A stretch of 64,000 nt of DNA from assembly GCF_021172045.1 (NCBI RefSeq), contig NZ_CP087164.1, forward strand, positions 1,798,001 to 1,862,000, written 5' to 3'. The DNA is from Capillimicrobium parvum (GTDB lineage Bacteria > Actinomycetota > Thermoleophilia > Solirubrobacterales > Solirubrobacteraceae). Both the position numbers and the translations under genes were made by a program. Shown one piece after another: positions 15,719 through 23,385 of the stretch (its first letter is position 1; each line of letters opens with the position of its first letter). The notes below the pieces were generated by a model. That model worked only from the letters and a program-made list of their open reading frames with translations. It was not told the DNA's origin and made no database searches.

Positions 15719-16153
15719 ATGGAGGCCGATCAGTTCTCCGAGGCCATGGAGAAGTTCTTCCGCGCGATGCGGCGCGCACGCACGCGCTGGAGCGGCGACC
15801 TGGAGGCCGGCGGCCTCACCGCCGCGCAGCACATCCTGCTCGTGCCCCTGCTCGACGGGCAGGAGCGCTCCGTGCGCCAGCTGGCCGAGGGGGCCGCGGT
15901 CTCGTCGCCCACGGCGACGCGCATGCTCGACGCCCTCGAGCGCGACGGGACGATCGTGCGGCGCCCGTCGCAGACCGACCGGCGCTGCGTGCTCGTCGCG
16001 CTCACCGACGCGGGGCGCGAGGCCCTGAAGGCGGGCCGGACGGCCGCGCGGGCGCGGCGGCGGGCGATCTACGACCGGCTCGAGCCGTCCGAGCGCGCCG
16101 ACGCCGAGCGGATCCTGCGCCGGCTCGCGGTCCTCACCGACGAGACGCCGTAG
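15719..16153 (+). CDS. MarR-family transcriptional regulator
   Basis: 144-residue winged-helix regulator. The DNA-binding region shows VRQLAEGAAVSSPTATRMLDALERDG, then the wing QTDRRCVLVALTDAG, typical of MarR. Such proteins repress efflux or aromatic-catabolism genes until a small aromatic ligand releases them. The ATG at 15719 begins the domain; there is no ribosome site, so a leaderless transcript is possible. It is convergent with the acyl-CoA synthetase gene, whose own promoter region carries a related operator. Confidence 0.9.
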   Translation: MEADQFSEAMEKFFRAMRRARTRWSGDLEAGGLTAAQHILLVPLLDGQERSVRQLAEGAAVSSPTATRMLDALERDGTIVRRPSQTDRRCVLVALTDAGREALKAGRTAARARRRAIYDRLEPSERADAERILRRLAVLTDETP

Positions 16154-16267
16154 GCGCTCCCCGCCCTCGCGCGGGGAGCGGCTGTGACGCCGGCTCGCCG
16201 TCCCCACCGACGAGACGCCGTAGGCGCGCCCCGCCCTCGCGCCGGAGCCGCTACGACGCCGGCTCGC
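16121..16267. repeat. Tandem duplication, ~70-bp unit, at convergent gene ends
   Basis: The stretch beginning CGGCTCGC at 16121 is repeated from 16191 with about 69-70 bases period and a few mismatches; a third partial CGGCTCGC begins at 16260. The unit contains the last ~30 bases of the marR gene, the terminator hairpin and a copy of the last codons of the acyl-CoA synthetase. The hairpin is perfect in copy 1 and decayed in copy 2. Confidence 0.75.
16155..16180 (+). terminator. Hairpin terminator after marR
   Basis: Perfect 10-base stem (CGCTCCCCGC / GCGGGGAGCG) with a 6-base loop starting 2 bases after the marR stop. A degenerate copy occurs in the second repeat unit. Confidence 0.65.
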
Positions 16268-17705
16268 GCAGCTGGGCCCGGCGGATCTTGCCGCTCGACG
16301 TCTTCGGCAGGTCCTCGGCGAAGTCGATGCGCCGGGGGTACTTGTACGGCGCCGTCGTCTGCTTGACGTGGTCCTGCAGCTCGCGCACGAGCTCGTCGCC
16401 CGGCGCGTGCCCGTCGCGCAGGACCACGACCGCCCGGACGATCGCGCCGCGCTCCTCGTCGGGCGCCGCGACCACGGCCGCCTCGGCCACGGCGGGATGG
16501 GCGACGAGCGCGGACTCGACCTCGAACGGGCCGATGCGGTAGCCCGCCGAGATGATCACGTCGTCGGTGCGGCCCTCGAAGTAGAGGAAGCCGTCCTCGT
16601 CGGCGTGGACGCGGTCGCCGGTGCGCCACGGCGCCGTGAGGTCGGGCGGCGGGTCGCCGAGGTAGCCGTTGAAGAACGTCGGGACGGTGCGCGGGTCGGC
16701 GACGAGCTCGCCGTCGTCGATCCACAGGCGCATGCCGGGCAGCGGCCGCCCCATCGAACCCGGGCGCACCGCCTCGTCGAGCGGCGTGCCGGTCATCTGG
16801 CCGGTCTCCGTCTGCCCGTAGCCGTCGCGGATCCACAGGCCGGTCGCCTCGTGCCAGGCGGCGAGCACCTCGGGGTTCAGCGCCTCGCCGGCGGCGACGG
16901 CGCCCCGCAGCTTCGGCAGGCGGCGCAGCGTCGCGCGCTTGGCGATGACGCGGTACTCGGTCGGCGCCATGCACAGCACGTCCACCTGCTCGCGCTCGAG
17001 GAGGTCAAGGCGCTCGGCGGGGTCGAAGCGGCCGTCGTGCAGGAGCGCGGCGGCGCCGCGGATCCACGGTGCGACGAACACGTTGCGTGCCGACTTCGAC
17101 CAGCCGCTGGCGGCGGTGCACCAGACGAGGTCGCCGGGCTGGGCGGCGAGCCAGTGCCCGGCCTGCACGTGCTGGCCGGCGAGATAGCGCTGGGCGTGCA
17201 CGACGGCCTTGGGCTCGCCCGCCGTGCCGCTCGTGAAGATGATGATCGCCGGGTCGCTCGGCTCCAGCTCGGCGGCGGGGGCGGGGTCGCCCTCGCGCCA
17301 GAGCGCGTCGTCTCCGACGAGCAGCACGGGCGTGCCGTCCGCGCCGGCGCCGGCGGCCTCGAGCTCCGCGCGGTTGCGCTCGTCGGCCACGATGGCGGCG
17401 GGGGCGGCGATGCCCAGCCGTAGAGCGAGGTCCTTGGCGCGCAGCTGCTCGTTGCAGGGCAGGACCATGGCGCCGAGGCGGAAGCAGGCGACCATCGTCA
17501 TGACCCACTGCGGCCGGTTGCCGACGAGCGTGAGGACGACGTCGCCGCGGCCGACGCCGTGGCGGGCGAGGGTGCCGGCCAGCCGGGCCGCGCCGTCGGC
17601 GACCTCGCCGAAGCGCCACTCGCGGCGGGAGCCGTCGCGGGCGAGCTCGACGAGCGCGAGCCGGTCGGCGGGTGCGGCGTCGACGACGTCACGGGCGAAG
17701 TTCAT
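16251..17705 (-). CDS. AMP-dependent acyl-CoA synthetase (acetyl/medium-chain type)
   Basis: 484-residue ANL-family ligase that activates a carboxylate as acyl-AMP and then acyl-CoA. Core motifs: IIIFTSGTAGEPKAVVH (P-loop), GYGQTETG, WRTGDRVHADEDGFLYFEGRTDDVI (hinge Asp) and the C-terminal lysine region LPKTSSGKIRR. At 484 residues it is somewhat short for the family (500-560). The ATG at 17705 has no better alternative. It is divergent from the DHA2 exporter, with an AT-rich operator between them, so it may respond to the same MarR regulators; the substrate could be an aromatic or fatty acid. Confidence 0.9.
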   Translation of the reverse strand: MNFARDVVDAAPADRLALVELARDGSRREWRFGEVADGAARLAGTLARHGVGRGDVVLTLVGNRPQWVMTMVACFRLGAMVLPCNEQLRAKDLALRLGIAAPAAIVADERNRAELEAAGAGADGTPVLLVGDDALWREGDPAPAAELEPSDPAIIIFTSGTAGEPKAVVHAQRYLAGQHVQAGHWLAAQPGDLVWCTAASGWSKSARNVFVAPWIRGAAALLHDGRFDPAERLDLLEREQVDVLCMAPTEYRVIAKRATLRRLPKLRGAVAAGEALNPEVLAAWHEATGLWIRDGYGQTETGQMTGTPLDEAVRPGSMGRPLPGMRLWIDDGELVADPRTVPTFFNGYLGDPPPDLTAPWRTGDRVHADEDGFLYFEGRTDDVIISAGYRIGPFEVESALVAHPAVAEAAVVAAPDEERGAIVRAVVVLRDGHAPGDELVRELQDHVKQTTAPYKYPRRIDFAEDLPKTSSGKIRRAQLREPAS

Positions 17706-17754
17706 GGGCGCGCAGGGTACGGCGCAGCCCACCGGTGGGCCCGCACGGATTAAA

Positions 17755-17777
17755 TAGCTAGCTAATAATTTGTTAGC
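17755..17777. promoter_or_regulatory. TA-rich double palindrome between acyl-CoA synthetase and exporter genes
   Basis: Contains TAGCTAGCTA (17755-17764, perfect palindrome) and GCTAAT-AATTT-GTTAGC (17761-17777, one mismatch). The half-site equals that of the palindrome before the marR gene at 15719. It lies 31 bases before the exporter ATG and within 75 bases of the divergent gene. Confidence 0.55.
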
Positions 17778-17807
17778 ATAGCGACTCGTTCGCCAGTCAG
17801 GAGCTTC

Positions 17808-19304
17808 ATGCGCAAGTCCGTCGCCGGCGGGATCGATCGTCATGTCTGGCTCGTCGCCGCCGTGGTCGCGATGGGCTCCGTCATGTCGATCCTGGCCGTC
17901 ACCATCGTCAACGTCGCCCTCGAGCAGCTCAGCGTGCAGCTGCACAGCCCGCTCAACGACATCCAGTGGGTCGCCACCGGCTACCTGCTCGGCATGGGTG
18001 CCGTCATCCCCCTCAGCGCATGGGCGGCCAAGCGCGTCGGCACGAAGCGCATGTACCTGATCTCGCTCGGCTTCTTCGTCGCCGCGTCGCTGCTGTGCGC
18101 CTTCGCCTGGTCGGCGCCGTCGCTGATCGCGTTCCGCGTCCTGCAGGGCGTCGCCGGCGGCCTGACCCTGCCGCTCGGCCAGATGATGCTCGCGACCGCC
18201 GCCGGCCCGCAGCGCATCGGCCGCGTGATGAGCGTCATCGGCGTCCCGATGGTCCTCGGCCCGATGATCGGCCCGATCGTCGGCGGCCTGCTGATCGAGC
18301 ACCTGAACTGGCACTGGATCTTTGTCATCAACGTCCCCTTCGGCATCGCCGCCCTCGTCGCGGGCTGGCGCCTGCTGCCCGCGTCGGCGCCGGAGCCGGC
18401 CGGCCGCCTCGACGTCCGCGGCCTGGTGCTGCTGTGCACCGGCGTGCCGCTGCTCATCTACGGCCTCTCGCGCACGGCGTCGGCGGGCGGCTTCGCCTCC
18501 GCGTCGGTGCTCGTGCCCGCGATCGCCGGCGTGCTGCTCGTCGCCGCCTTCGCCATCCACGCGGTGCGGGCGAGCGAGCCGCTGCTCGACATCGGCCTGC
18601 TGCGCAACCGCGGCTTCGCGGCCGCCGGCGCGGCGACGTTCGCCGCGGGCGCTGCGCTCTACGGCGCGATGCTGCTCCTGCCCCTCTACTTCCAGACCGT
18701 CCGCGGCGAGGACGCGCTGCACGCCGGGCTGCTGCTCATCCCGCAGGGCGTCGGCGCGGCGCTGTCGATGGGCGTGGCCGGCCGTCTCGCGGACCGCATC
18801 GGCGGCGGGCGCGTGGCGGTCGCCGGCCTGGCGATCATGGCGCTCGCCACGATCCCGCTGGCCGGCGTCACCGCCGACACCTCCTACTGGCTCATCGGCG
18901 CCGTCCTCGTCGTGCGCGGCTTCGGCACCGGCGCGTCGATCATGCCGCTCATGGCCGCCGCGTTCGCGACGCTGCGCACCGAGGACGTCGCGCACGCCAC
19001 GCCGCAGCTCAACGTGCTGCAGCGCGTCGGCGGCTCGATCGGCACCGCGATCCTCACGGTGGTGCTGACGAACGCGCTCGCCGGCGACGGCTCGCGGACG
19101 CCCGAGGCCGCCGCGGCCGCGTTCGGCCACGCGTACTGGTGGGCCGCCGCGGTGACCGCCTTCGCGGTGCTGCCCGCGCTGTACCTCGCCCACGTCGAGC
19201 GGCGCGAGCGCGGGCGGCGCGCGGCCCTGCACGCCGTCGACCGCGAGATCCTGCCCGCCGGCCGCGAGCCGCTCGGCGCGGATCGCGAACCGATAGCCGC
19301 ATAA
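17808..19304 (+). CDS. DHA2-family (14-TMS) MFS drug exporter, EmrB/QacA type
   Basis: 498-residue membrane transporter. Motif D1-like VNVALEQL in helix 1, QWVATGYLLGMGAVIP in helix 2, the charged loop AAKRVGTKRMYL (motif A) and the GVPMVLGPMIGPIVGGLL antiporter motif C in helix 5 identify the proton-drug antiporter family. A good AGGAG site precedes the ATG. The stop overlaps the next MarR start (TAATG), forming an exporter-regulator operon. Likely exports toxic aromatic or cationic compounds. Confidence 0.93.
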   Translation: MRKSVAGGIDRHVWLVAAVVAMGSVMSILAVTIVNVALEQLSVQLHSPLNDIQWVATGYLLGMGAVIPLSAWAAKRVGTKRMYLISLGFFVAASLLCAFAWSAPSLIAFRVLQGVAGGLTLPLGQMMLATAAGPQRIGRVMSVIGVPMVLGPMIGPIVGGLLIEHLNWHWIFVINVPFGIAALVAGWRLLPASAPEPAGRLDVRGLVLLCTGVPLLIYGLSRTASAGGFASASVLVPAIAGVLLVAAFAIHAVRASEPLLDIGLLRNRGFAAAGAATFAAGAALYGAMLLLPLYFQTVRGEDALHAGLLLIPQGVGAALSMGVAGRLADRIGGGRVAVAGLAIMALATIPLAGVTADTSYWLIGAVLVVRGFGTGASIMPLMAAAFATLRTEDVAHATPQLNVLQRVGGSIGTAILTVVLTNALAGDGSRTPEAAAAAFGHAYWWAAAVTAFAVLPALYLAHVERRERGRRAALHAVDREILPAGREPLGADREPIAA

Positions 19305-19759
19305 TGGACGCCGTCATGGTTGCCGGGCGCGAAGAGGCCGTCACCGATGCGCGGCGCGCGCTGCGGGAGTTCCTCGCCGCTCAGCGCCGCCTGCGCGGCC
19401 GCGAGGCGCAGCGCCAGGGGACGCTCAGCTTCTCGCAGTACGCCGTGCTGCGCGTGCTGGTCGACGGTGAGGAGCACCCGATCGGCGAGCTCGCCGTCGC
19501 CGCCGACGTGTCGCCGGCGAGCGCGACGAAGATGATCGACGGGCTCGAGCGGTCCGGCCTCGTCGGCCGGGTGCGCGACTCCGAGGACCGCCGCCGCGTC
19601 GGGGTCATGATCACCGCGTCGGGCCGCGCCGCGCTCGCGCGCAAGGACGGCGAGATCCAGGCGGCCTGGCAGCGAGCGCTGGACGACGCCGAGCCCGCCG
19701 AGATCGAGGCGATCGCAGCGGCGCTGCGCCACGTCGTGGCGATCTACGAACGCCTCTGA
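19304..19759 (+). CDS. MarR-family transcriptional regulator (second)
   Basis: 151-residue winged-helix protein: SFSQYAVLRVLVDG, then IGELAVAADVSPASATKMIDGLERSG as the helix-turn-helix, and SEDRRRVGVMITASG as the wing. It is translationally coupled to the exporter gene through a TAATG overlap, so it is probably the dedicated repressor of that operon, binding the operator at 17755-17777. Confidence 0.9.
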   Translation: MDAVMVAGREEAVTDARRALREFLAAQRRLRGREAQRQGTLSFSQYAVLRVLVDGEEHPIGELAVAADVSPASATKMIDGLERSGLVGRVRDSEDRRRVGVMITASGRAALARKDGEIQAAWQRALDDAEPAEIEAIAAALRHVVAIYERL

Positions 19760-19838
19760 ACGGCGCCACCGGACCCGCGGCCGGCGCGGCGTTCGCCGGA
19801 GGCCCGGGCCGCGTCGTCCACGGCCCGAGCCCATGTGC

Positions 19839-20615
19839 TCACGAGGATGAGCCGGACGCGCCCGGGCTGCGCGTGCGCGATCCCGAGCCGGTCGAGCGAG
19901 ACCGCGTCGAGCGGGTGCCCGTGGCGCTCGCGCCGGAGCCCTTGCGCGAGCTGGCGCTCCCGCTCGACGCGCGCGCCGTGGTGCGCTTGCGCGCCGGGGA
20001 CGCCGATGCGCGCGCCGCCGGCTTGGCGGCGCTGCGACCTGCGCGCGACGCCGGCTTGGCGGCCGCGGGCTTGCGCTCGCGCGCGGGAACCTCCTCGGTC
20101 ACGACCGCCTTGGCGAGCTGCGGGATCAGGCGCTCGAGGAACTTCGCCATGCGCTCCTCCTGACGGCGGAACTCGCGCGCCAGCTTCGCCGTGTCGGCGT
20201 CGTGCAGGGCCGTCGCGAGCGCCTCGATGCCGGTGTAGGTGGCGATCTCCTCATGCTCGTCGGAGAACTCGGTCTTCGCGTTCTTGAGCATCTTCTCGGC
20301 ATCGCCCGCACCGCGGATGGCGTGCATCGGGCCCTTCGCCAGCGAGACGGCCTTGTTGGCCGCGGACGCCACGGTGTCGGCCGCCTCGGCGACGACGCCC
20401 ATCTCCGCCTTGCCCCCGAGCTGCTTGATGCGCCGCTCGAGCCCGCGCGCCTGCGCCTTCGTCTCCTTGAGGTGCTCCTGGAGACGCTTCTTGTACGGCG
20501 CCCGCTTCGTCATCTTGATGTGCGCCTGCAGCGCCGTCTCCAGCTCCTTCTCCTTGCCGTACGCCTCGTTGAGGTACTGGATCAGCTTGCGCTCGCGCGC
20601 CGTCGGATCGGCCAT
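19839..20615 (-). CDS. Ferritin-like DUF892 (YciF-type) protein with basic histone-like tail
   Basis: 258 residues. Residues ~1-160 form the DUF892 four-helix bundle (KLIQYLNEAYGKEKELETAL, FSDEHEEIATYTGIEALA), a stress-associated ferritin-like family. The last ~85 residues are a disordered tail rich in Ala, Ser, Arg and Lys (RKPAAAKPASRAGRSAAKP and similar), resembling histone H1-like C-terminal domains. The tail could bind DNA, making this a Dps-like nucleoid protein by analogy; this is inference. A good AGGGGAG ribosome site precedes the ATG. Divergent from the acyl-CoA dehydrogenase. Confidence 0.85.
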   Translation of the reverse strand: MADPTARERKLIQYLNEAYGKEKELETALQAHIKMTKRAPYKKRLQEHLKETKAQARGLERRIKQLGGKAEMGVVAEAADTVASAANKAVSLAKGPMHAIRGAGDAEKMLKNAKTEFSDEHEEIATYTGIEALATALHDADTAKLAREFRRQEERMAKFLERLIPQLAKAVVTEEVPARERKPAAAKPASRAGRSAAKPAARASASPARKRTTARASSGSASSRKGSGASATGTRSTRSRSTGSGSRTRSPGASGSSS

Positions 20616-20703
20616 GGCTCCCCTGTGATGGACGGTGATGTCGTGCGCTTCCTTACCCGTATCCTCTGCGCCTACCACGAATTCGCGAGTGCAGGAGAAA
20701 CCC

Positions 20704-21903
20704 ATGGCCGTCGCCGTCCCCTTCGAGGAGAAGACCGACGAGCAGAAGGCGATCACCGAGATGGTGCGCCAGTTCGTCGACGAGCAGATCCTCCCCAACG
20801 CGGAGCATTACGACCACGAGGACTCCTTCCCGGAGCCGATCGTGGAGCAGATGAAGGAGCTGGGGCTGTTCGGGGTGACCATCCCCGAGGAGTTCGGCGG
20901 GATGGGCCTCGACCTCACCACGTACGCGATGATCGTCGAGGAGCTCTCGCGGGGCTGGATCTCGATCTCGGGCGTGATCAACACGCACTTCATCGGGTCC
21001 TACCTGCTGATGAAGTTCGGCACCGACGAGCAGAAGCACAAGTACCTGCCCCGGATGGCGACCGGCGAGATCCGCGCGGCCTTCTCGCTGTCGGAGCCGG
21101 AGCTCGGCTCCGACGTGCAGGCGATCAAGACGTCGGCCAAGAAGGTCGACGACGACACGTACGAGATCAACGGCCAGAAGATGTGGGTCACGAACGGCCT
21201 GCGCTCGGGCCTCGTGTTCACGCTCGTCAAGACCGACCCCGACGCCGAGCCGCGTCACCGCGGGTTCACGTGCTTCATCGCCGAGAAGGAGCCGGGCGAG
21301 CCGAACAACCCCGGGCTCACCGTCCCGCCGCAGATCAAGAAGATGGGCTACAAGGGCGTCGAGTCCACGGAGCTCGTCTTCGACGGCTACCGCTGCCCGG
21401 CCGAGAACATCCTCGGCGGCGAGAGCGCGGGCCGGGGCCGCGGGTTCTCGCAGATGATGGACGCGCTCGAGGTCGGCCGCGTGAACGTCGCCGCGCGCGG
21501 CGTCGGCGTGGCCCAGCGCGCGCTCGAGCTCGCGCTGAAGTACAGCCAGGAGCGCAAGGCGTTCGGCAAGCCGATCGCGCAGCACCAGGCGATCACCTTC
21601 AAGCTCGCCGACATGGGCACGCAGACGGAGGCCGCGCGCCTGATGACGATCCGCGCCGCGCGGCTGAAGGACGCGGGGCAGCGCTCGGACATGGAAGCCG
21701 GCATGGCGAAGCTCTTCGCGTCCGAGGCCGCGCGCTTCTGCGCCGAGGAGTGCCTGCGCATCCACGGCGGCTACGGCTACTCGAAGGAGTACGAGATCGA
21801 GCGGCTCTACCGCGACGCGCCGCTGCTGCTCATCGGCGAGGGCACATCCGAGATCCAGAAGATGGTCATCGGGCGCAAGCTGCTCGAGCGGCACAAGATC
21901 TGA
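20704..21903 (+). CDS. Acyl-CoA dehydrogenase
   Basis: 399-residue FAD enzyme with the usual three-part fold: N-terminal helices, the central FAD/substrate signature AFSLSEPELGSDVQAIKT and WVTNG, and the C-terminal helical domain with GKPIAQHQAI and catalytic Glu379 in GEGTSEIQ. It oxidises acyl-CoA to trans-2-enoyl-CoA, passing electrons to ETF. The length and motifs match short/medium or branched-chain enzymes; it is shorter than the methylsuccinyl-CoA dehydrogenases of the ethylmalonyl-CoA pathway I know of, so that role is not claimed. AGGAGA precedes the ATG. Confidence 0.93.
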   Translation: MAVAVPFEEKTDEQKAITEMVRQFVDEQILPNAEHYDHEDSFPEPIVEQMKELGLFGVTIPEEFGGMGLDLTTYAMIVEELSRGWISISGVINTHFIGSYLLMKFGTDEQKHKYLPRMATGEIRAAFSLSEPELGSDVQAIKTSAKKVDDDTYEINGQKMWVTNGLRSGLVFTLVKTDPDAEPRHRGFTCFIAEKEPGEPNNPGLTVPPQIKKMGYKGVESTELVFDGYRCPAENILGGESAGRGRGFSQMMDALEVGRVNVAARGVGVAQRALELALKYSQERKAFGKPIAQHQAITFKLADMGTQTEAARLMTIRAARLKDAGQRSDMEAGMAKLFASEAARFCAEECLRIHGGYGYSKEYEIERLYRDAPLLLIGEGTSEIQKMVIGRKLLERHKI

Positions 21904-21918
21904 GCGACGGGGGCAAGG

Positions 21919-21942
21919 GCGCCGGAGGGTATGCTCCGGCGC
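21919..21942 (+). terminator. Hairpin between acyl-CoA dehydrogenase and SCP2-like gene
   Basis: Perfect 9-base stem (GCGCCGGAG / CTCCGGCGC) with loop GGTATG, 15 bases after the dehydrogenase stop and ending 2 bases before the GTG of the next gene. It could terminate or occlude the downstream start. Confidence 0.5.
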
Positions 21943-21944
21943 TC

Positions 21945-22322
21945 GTGTCCTCCGCCGCCGACACCGCCGCCCTCATCACCACCGCGGTGAACCGGCTGCT
22001 CGATGAGGTGCCGGCGCTCAAGCCCCTCAAGCTCGTCGTGGGCCTGGACCTGCGCGCGCGGGGGGATACGCAGCAGTACCGCGTCGAGATGCCGGGACCG
22101 AAGGTGACGAAGGACATCGCGGCTGACGCGCGCGTTCGCGTCGAGGTTCCGCGCGCGTTCTTCAACGAGATGGCCAAGGACGGGCGCGTCGCCGACTGGC
22201 GCGAGGCGTTCATGTACGGCCAGGCGAAGGCCACGGGGCCGACGCAGATCCTGCAGCTCATCGAGCGCGTGGTCGACAAGCAGGAGGAGCGCCAGCGCAC
22301 CCGCCGCGCGCATCGGCCGTGA
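21945..22322 (+). CDS. SCP2-like sterol/lipid-binding domain protein
   Basis: 125-residue protein resembling the sterol-carrier-protein-2 fold: LKLVVGLDLRARGD, then a RVEVPRAFFNEMAKDGRVADW strand-helix and a FMYGQAKATGP segment, close to the usual small-ligand-binding SCP2 layout. It would bind a lipid or acyl-CoA and fits its position behind an acyl-CoA dehydrogenase. GTG start chosen because the domain begins immediately after; the GGAGGG upstream is part of a hairpin. The stop overlaps the agmatine deiminase start (GTGA). Confidence 0.65.
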   Translation: MSSAADTAALITTAVNRLLDEVPALKPLKLVVGLDLRARGDTQQYRVEMPGPKVTKDIAADARVRVEVPRAFFNEMAKDGRVADWREAFMYGQAKATGPTQILQLIERVVDKQEERQRTRRAHRP

Positions 22323-23272
22323 GCCCGATGCCCCCCGAGTGGGCGCCGCACGAGCGGACCATCATGGGCTGGCCGTGCCGGGCCGAGCTGTGGGAGGACC
22401 GCCTCGAGGAGGCCAAGGAGGAGTACGCGGAGGTCGCCAACGCGATCGCCGCCTTCGAGCCGGTGCTGATGATCGCCCGACCCGGGGACGGGGCGCAGGC
22501 GCGGTCGGTGCTGGCCGGGGCGGTCGAGATCTGGGAGGCGCCGATCGACGACTCCTGGCTGCGCGACAGCGGCCCGATCTTCACCGGCGAGCCGGCGGTC
22601 TGCTTCGGCTTCAACGCGTGGGGCGGCAAGTTCCCGCCGTGGGACGACGACGCGACGATCGCGCCGCGCGTGTGCGAGCACCTCGGCCGGCCGTACGAGC
22701 GCTCACCGATGGTGCTCGAGGGCGGGTCGATCGCGATCGACGACGCGGGCACGCTCATCACCACGGAGCAGTGCCTGCTCAACGCCAACCGCAACCCGTC
22801 CTGGACGCGCGCCGAGATCGAGGACGAGCTGACCGCCCGCCTCGGCGTGACGCGCGTCGTGTGGCTCGGGCAGGGGCTCGTGGAGGACCGCGACACCGAC
22901 GGCCACGTCGACCTCGTCTGCATGCCGACCCCCGGCGGCGACGTGCTGCTGCAGCACGTCGAGGAGGACAACCCGAACTTCGCGGCGATGACCGACAACG
23001 CGCACCGCCTGCAGCGGGCAGGCATCGACGTGACGCTGTTCGACGCCATCGCCTACGACGACGACATCGCGATGAGCTACCTCAACGCCTATGTCTGCAA
23101 CGGAGCGGTGATCGTGCCGCAGGCGGGCGACGCGGATCTCGACGAGCGCGCGCTGGAGATCTACCGGCTGGCGTTCCCCGAGCACGAGCCGATCGGCGTG
23201 CCGGGGCTGACGCTCGCGTTCGGCGGCGGCGGCCCGCACTGCATCACCCAGCAGGTGCCGGCGACGGATTGA
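22319..23272 (+). CDS. aguA: Agmatine deiminase (peptidyl-arginine-deiminase family)
   Basis: 317-residue enzyme converting agmatine to N-carbamoylputrescine and ammonia. Family motifs: HERTIMGWPCR at the N-terminus, DDSWLRDSGPIF, VLEGGSIAIDDAGT, DTDGHVDLVCMP (catalytic Asp/His) and the nucleophile Cys308 in GGGGPHCITQQ. At 317 residues it is shorter than typical AguA (about 340-370). The GTG start is coupled to the SCP2 gene; an ATG three codons in is an alternative. The next enzyme of the route, N-carbamoylputrescine amidase, is at 27867. Confidence 0.9.
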   Translation: MSPMPPEWAPHERTIMGWPCRAELWEDRLEEAKEEYAEVANAIAAFEPVLMIARPGDGAQARSVLAGAVEIWEAPIDDSWLRDSGPIFTGEPAVCFGFNAWGGKFPPWDDDATIAPRVCEHLGRPYERSPMVLEGGSIAIDDAGTLITTEQCLLNANRNPSWTRAEIEDELTARLGVTRVVWLGQGLVEDRDTDGHVDLVCMPTPGGDVLLQHVEEDNPNFAAMTDNAHRLQRAGIDVTLFDAIAYDDDIAMSYLNAYVCNGAVIVPQAGDADLDERALEIYRLAFPEHEPIGVPGLTLAFGGGGPHCITQQVPATD

Positions 23273-23385
23273 GCCGGACGGGGCGGGGGCCGGGGCGGGT
23301 GCGCTTGGATCCGCTGGCCGCCAACGCACAGAACCTCGTCGAGCGCTTCCTCGCCGACGAGCAGCGCGTGCGCCTGCCACGGCGC

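Noticed and set aside
20704-21903. The acyl-CoA dehydrogenase as methylsuccinyl-CoA dehydrogenase of the ethylmalonyl-CoA pathway
   Set aside because: At 399 residues it matches ordinary acyl-CoA dehydrogenases; known methylsuccinyl-CoA dehydrogenases are longer, and the gene is far from the pathway cluster.
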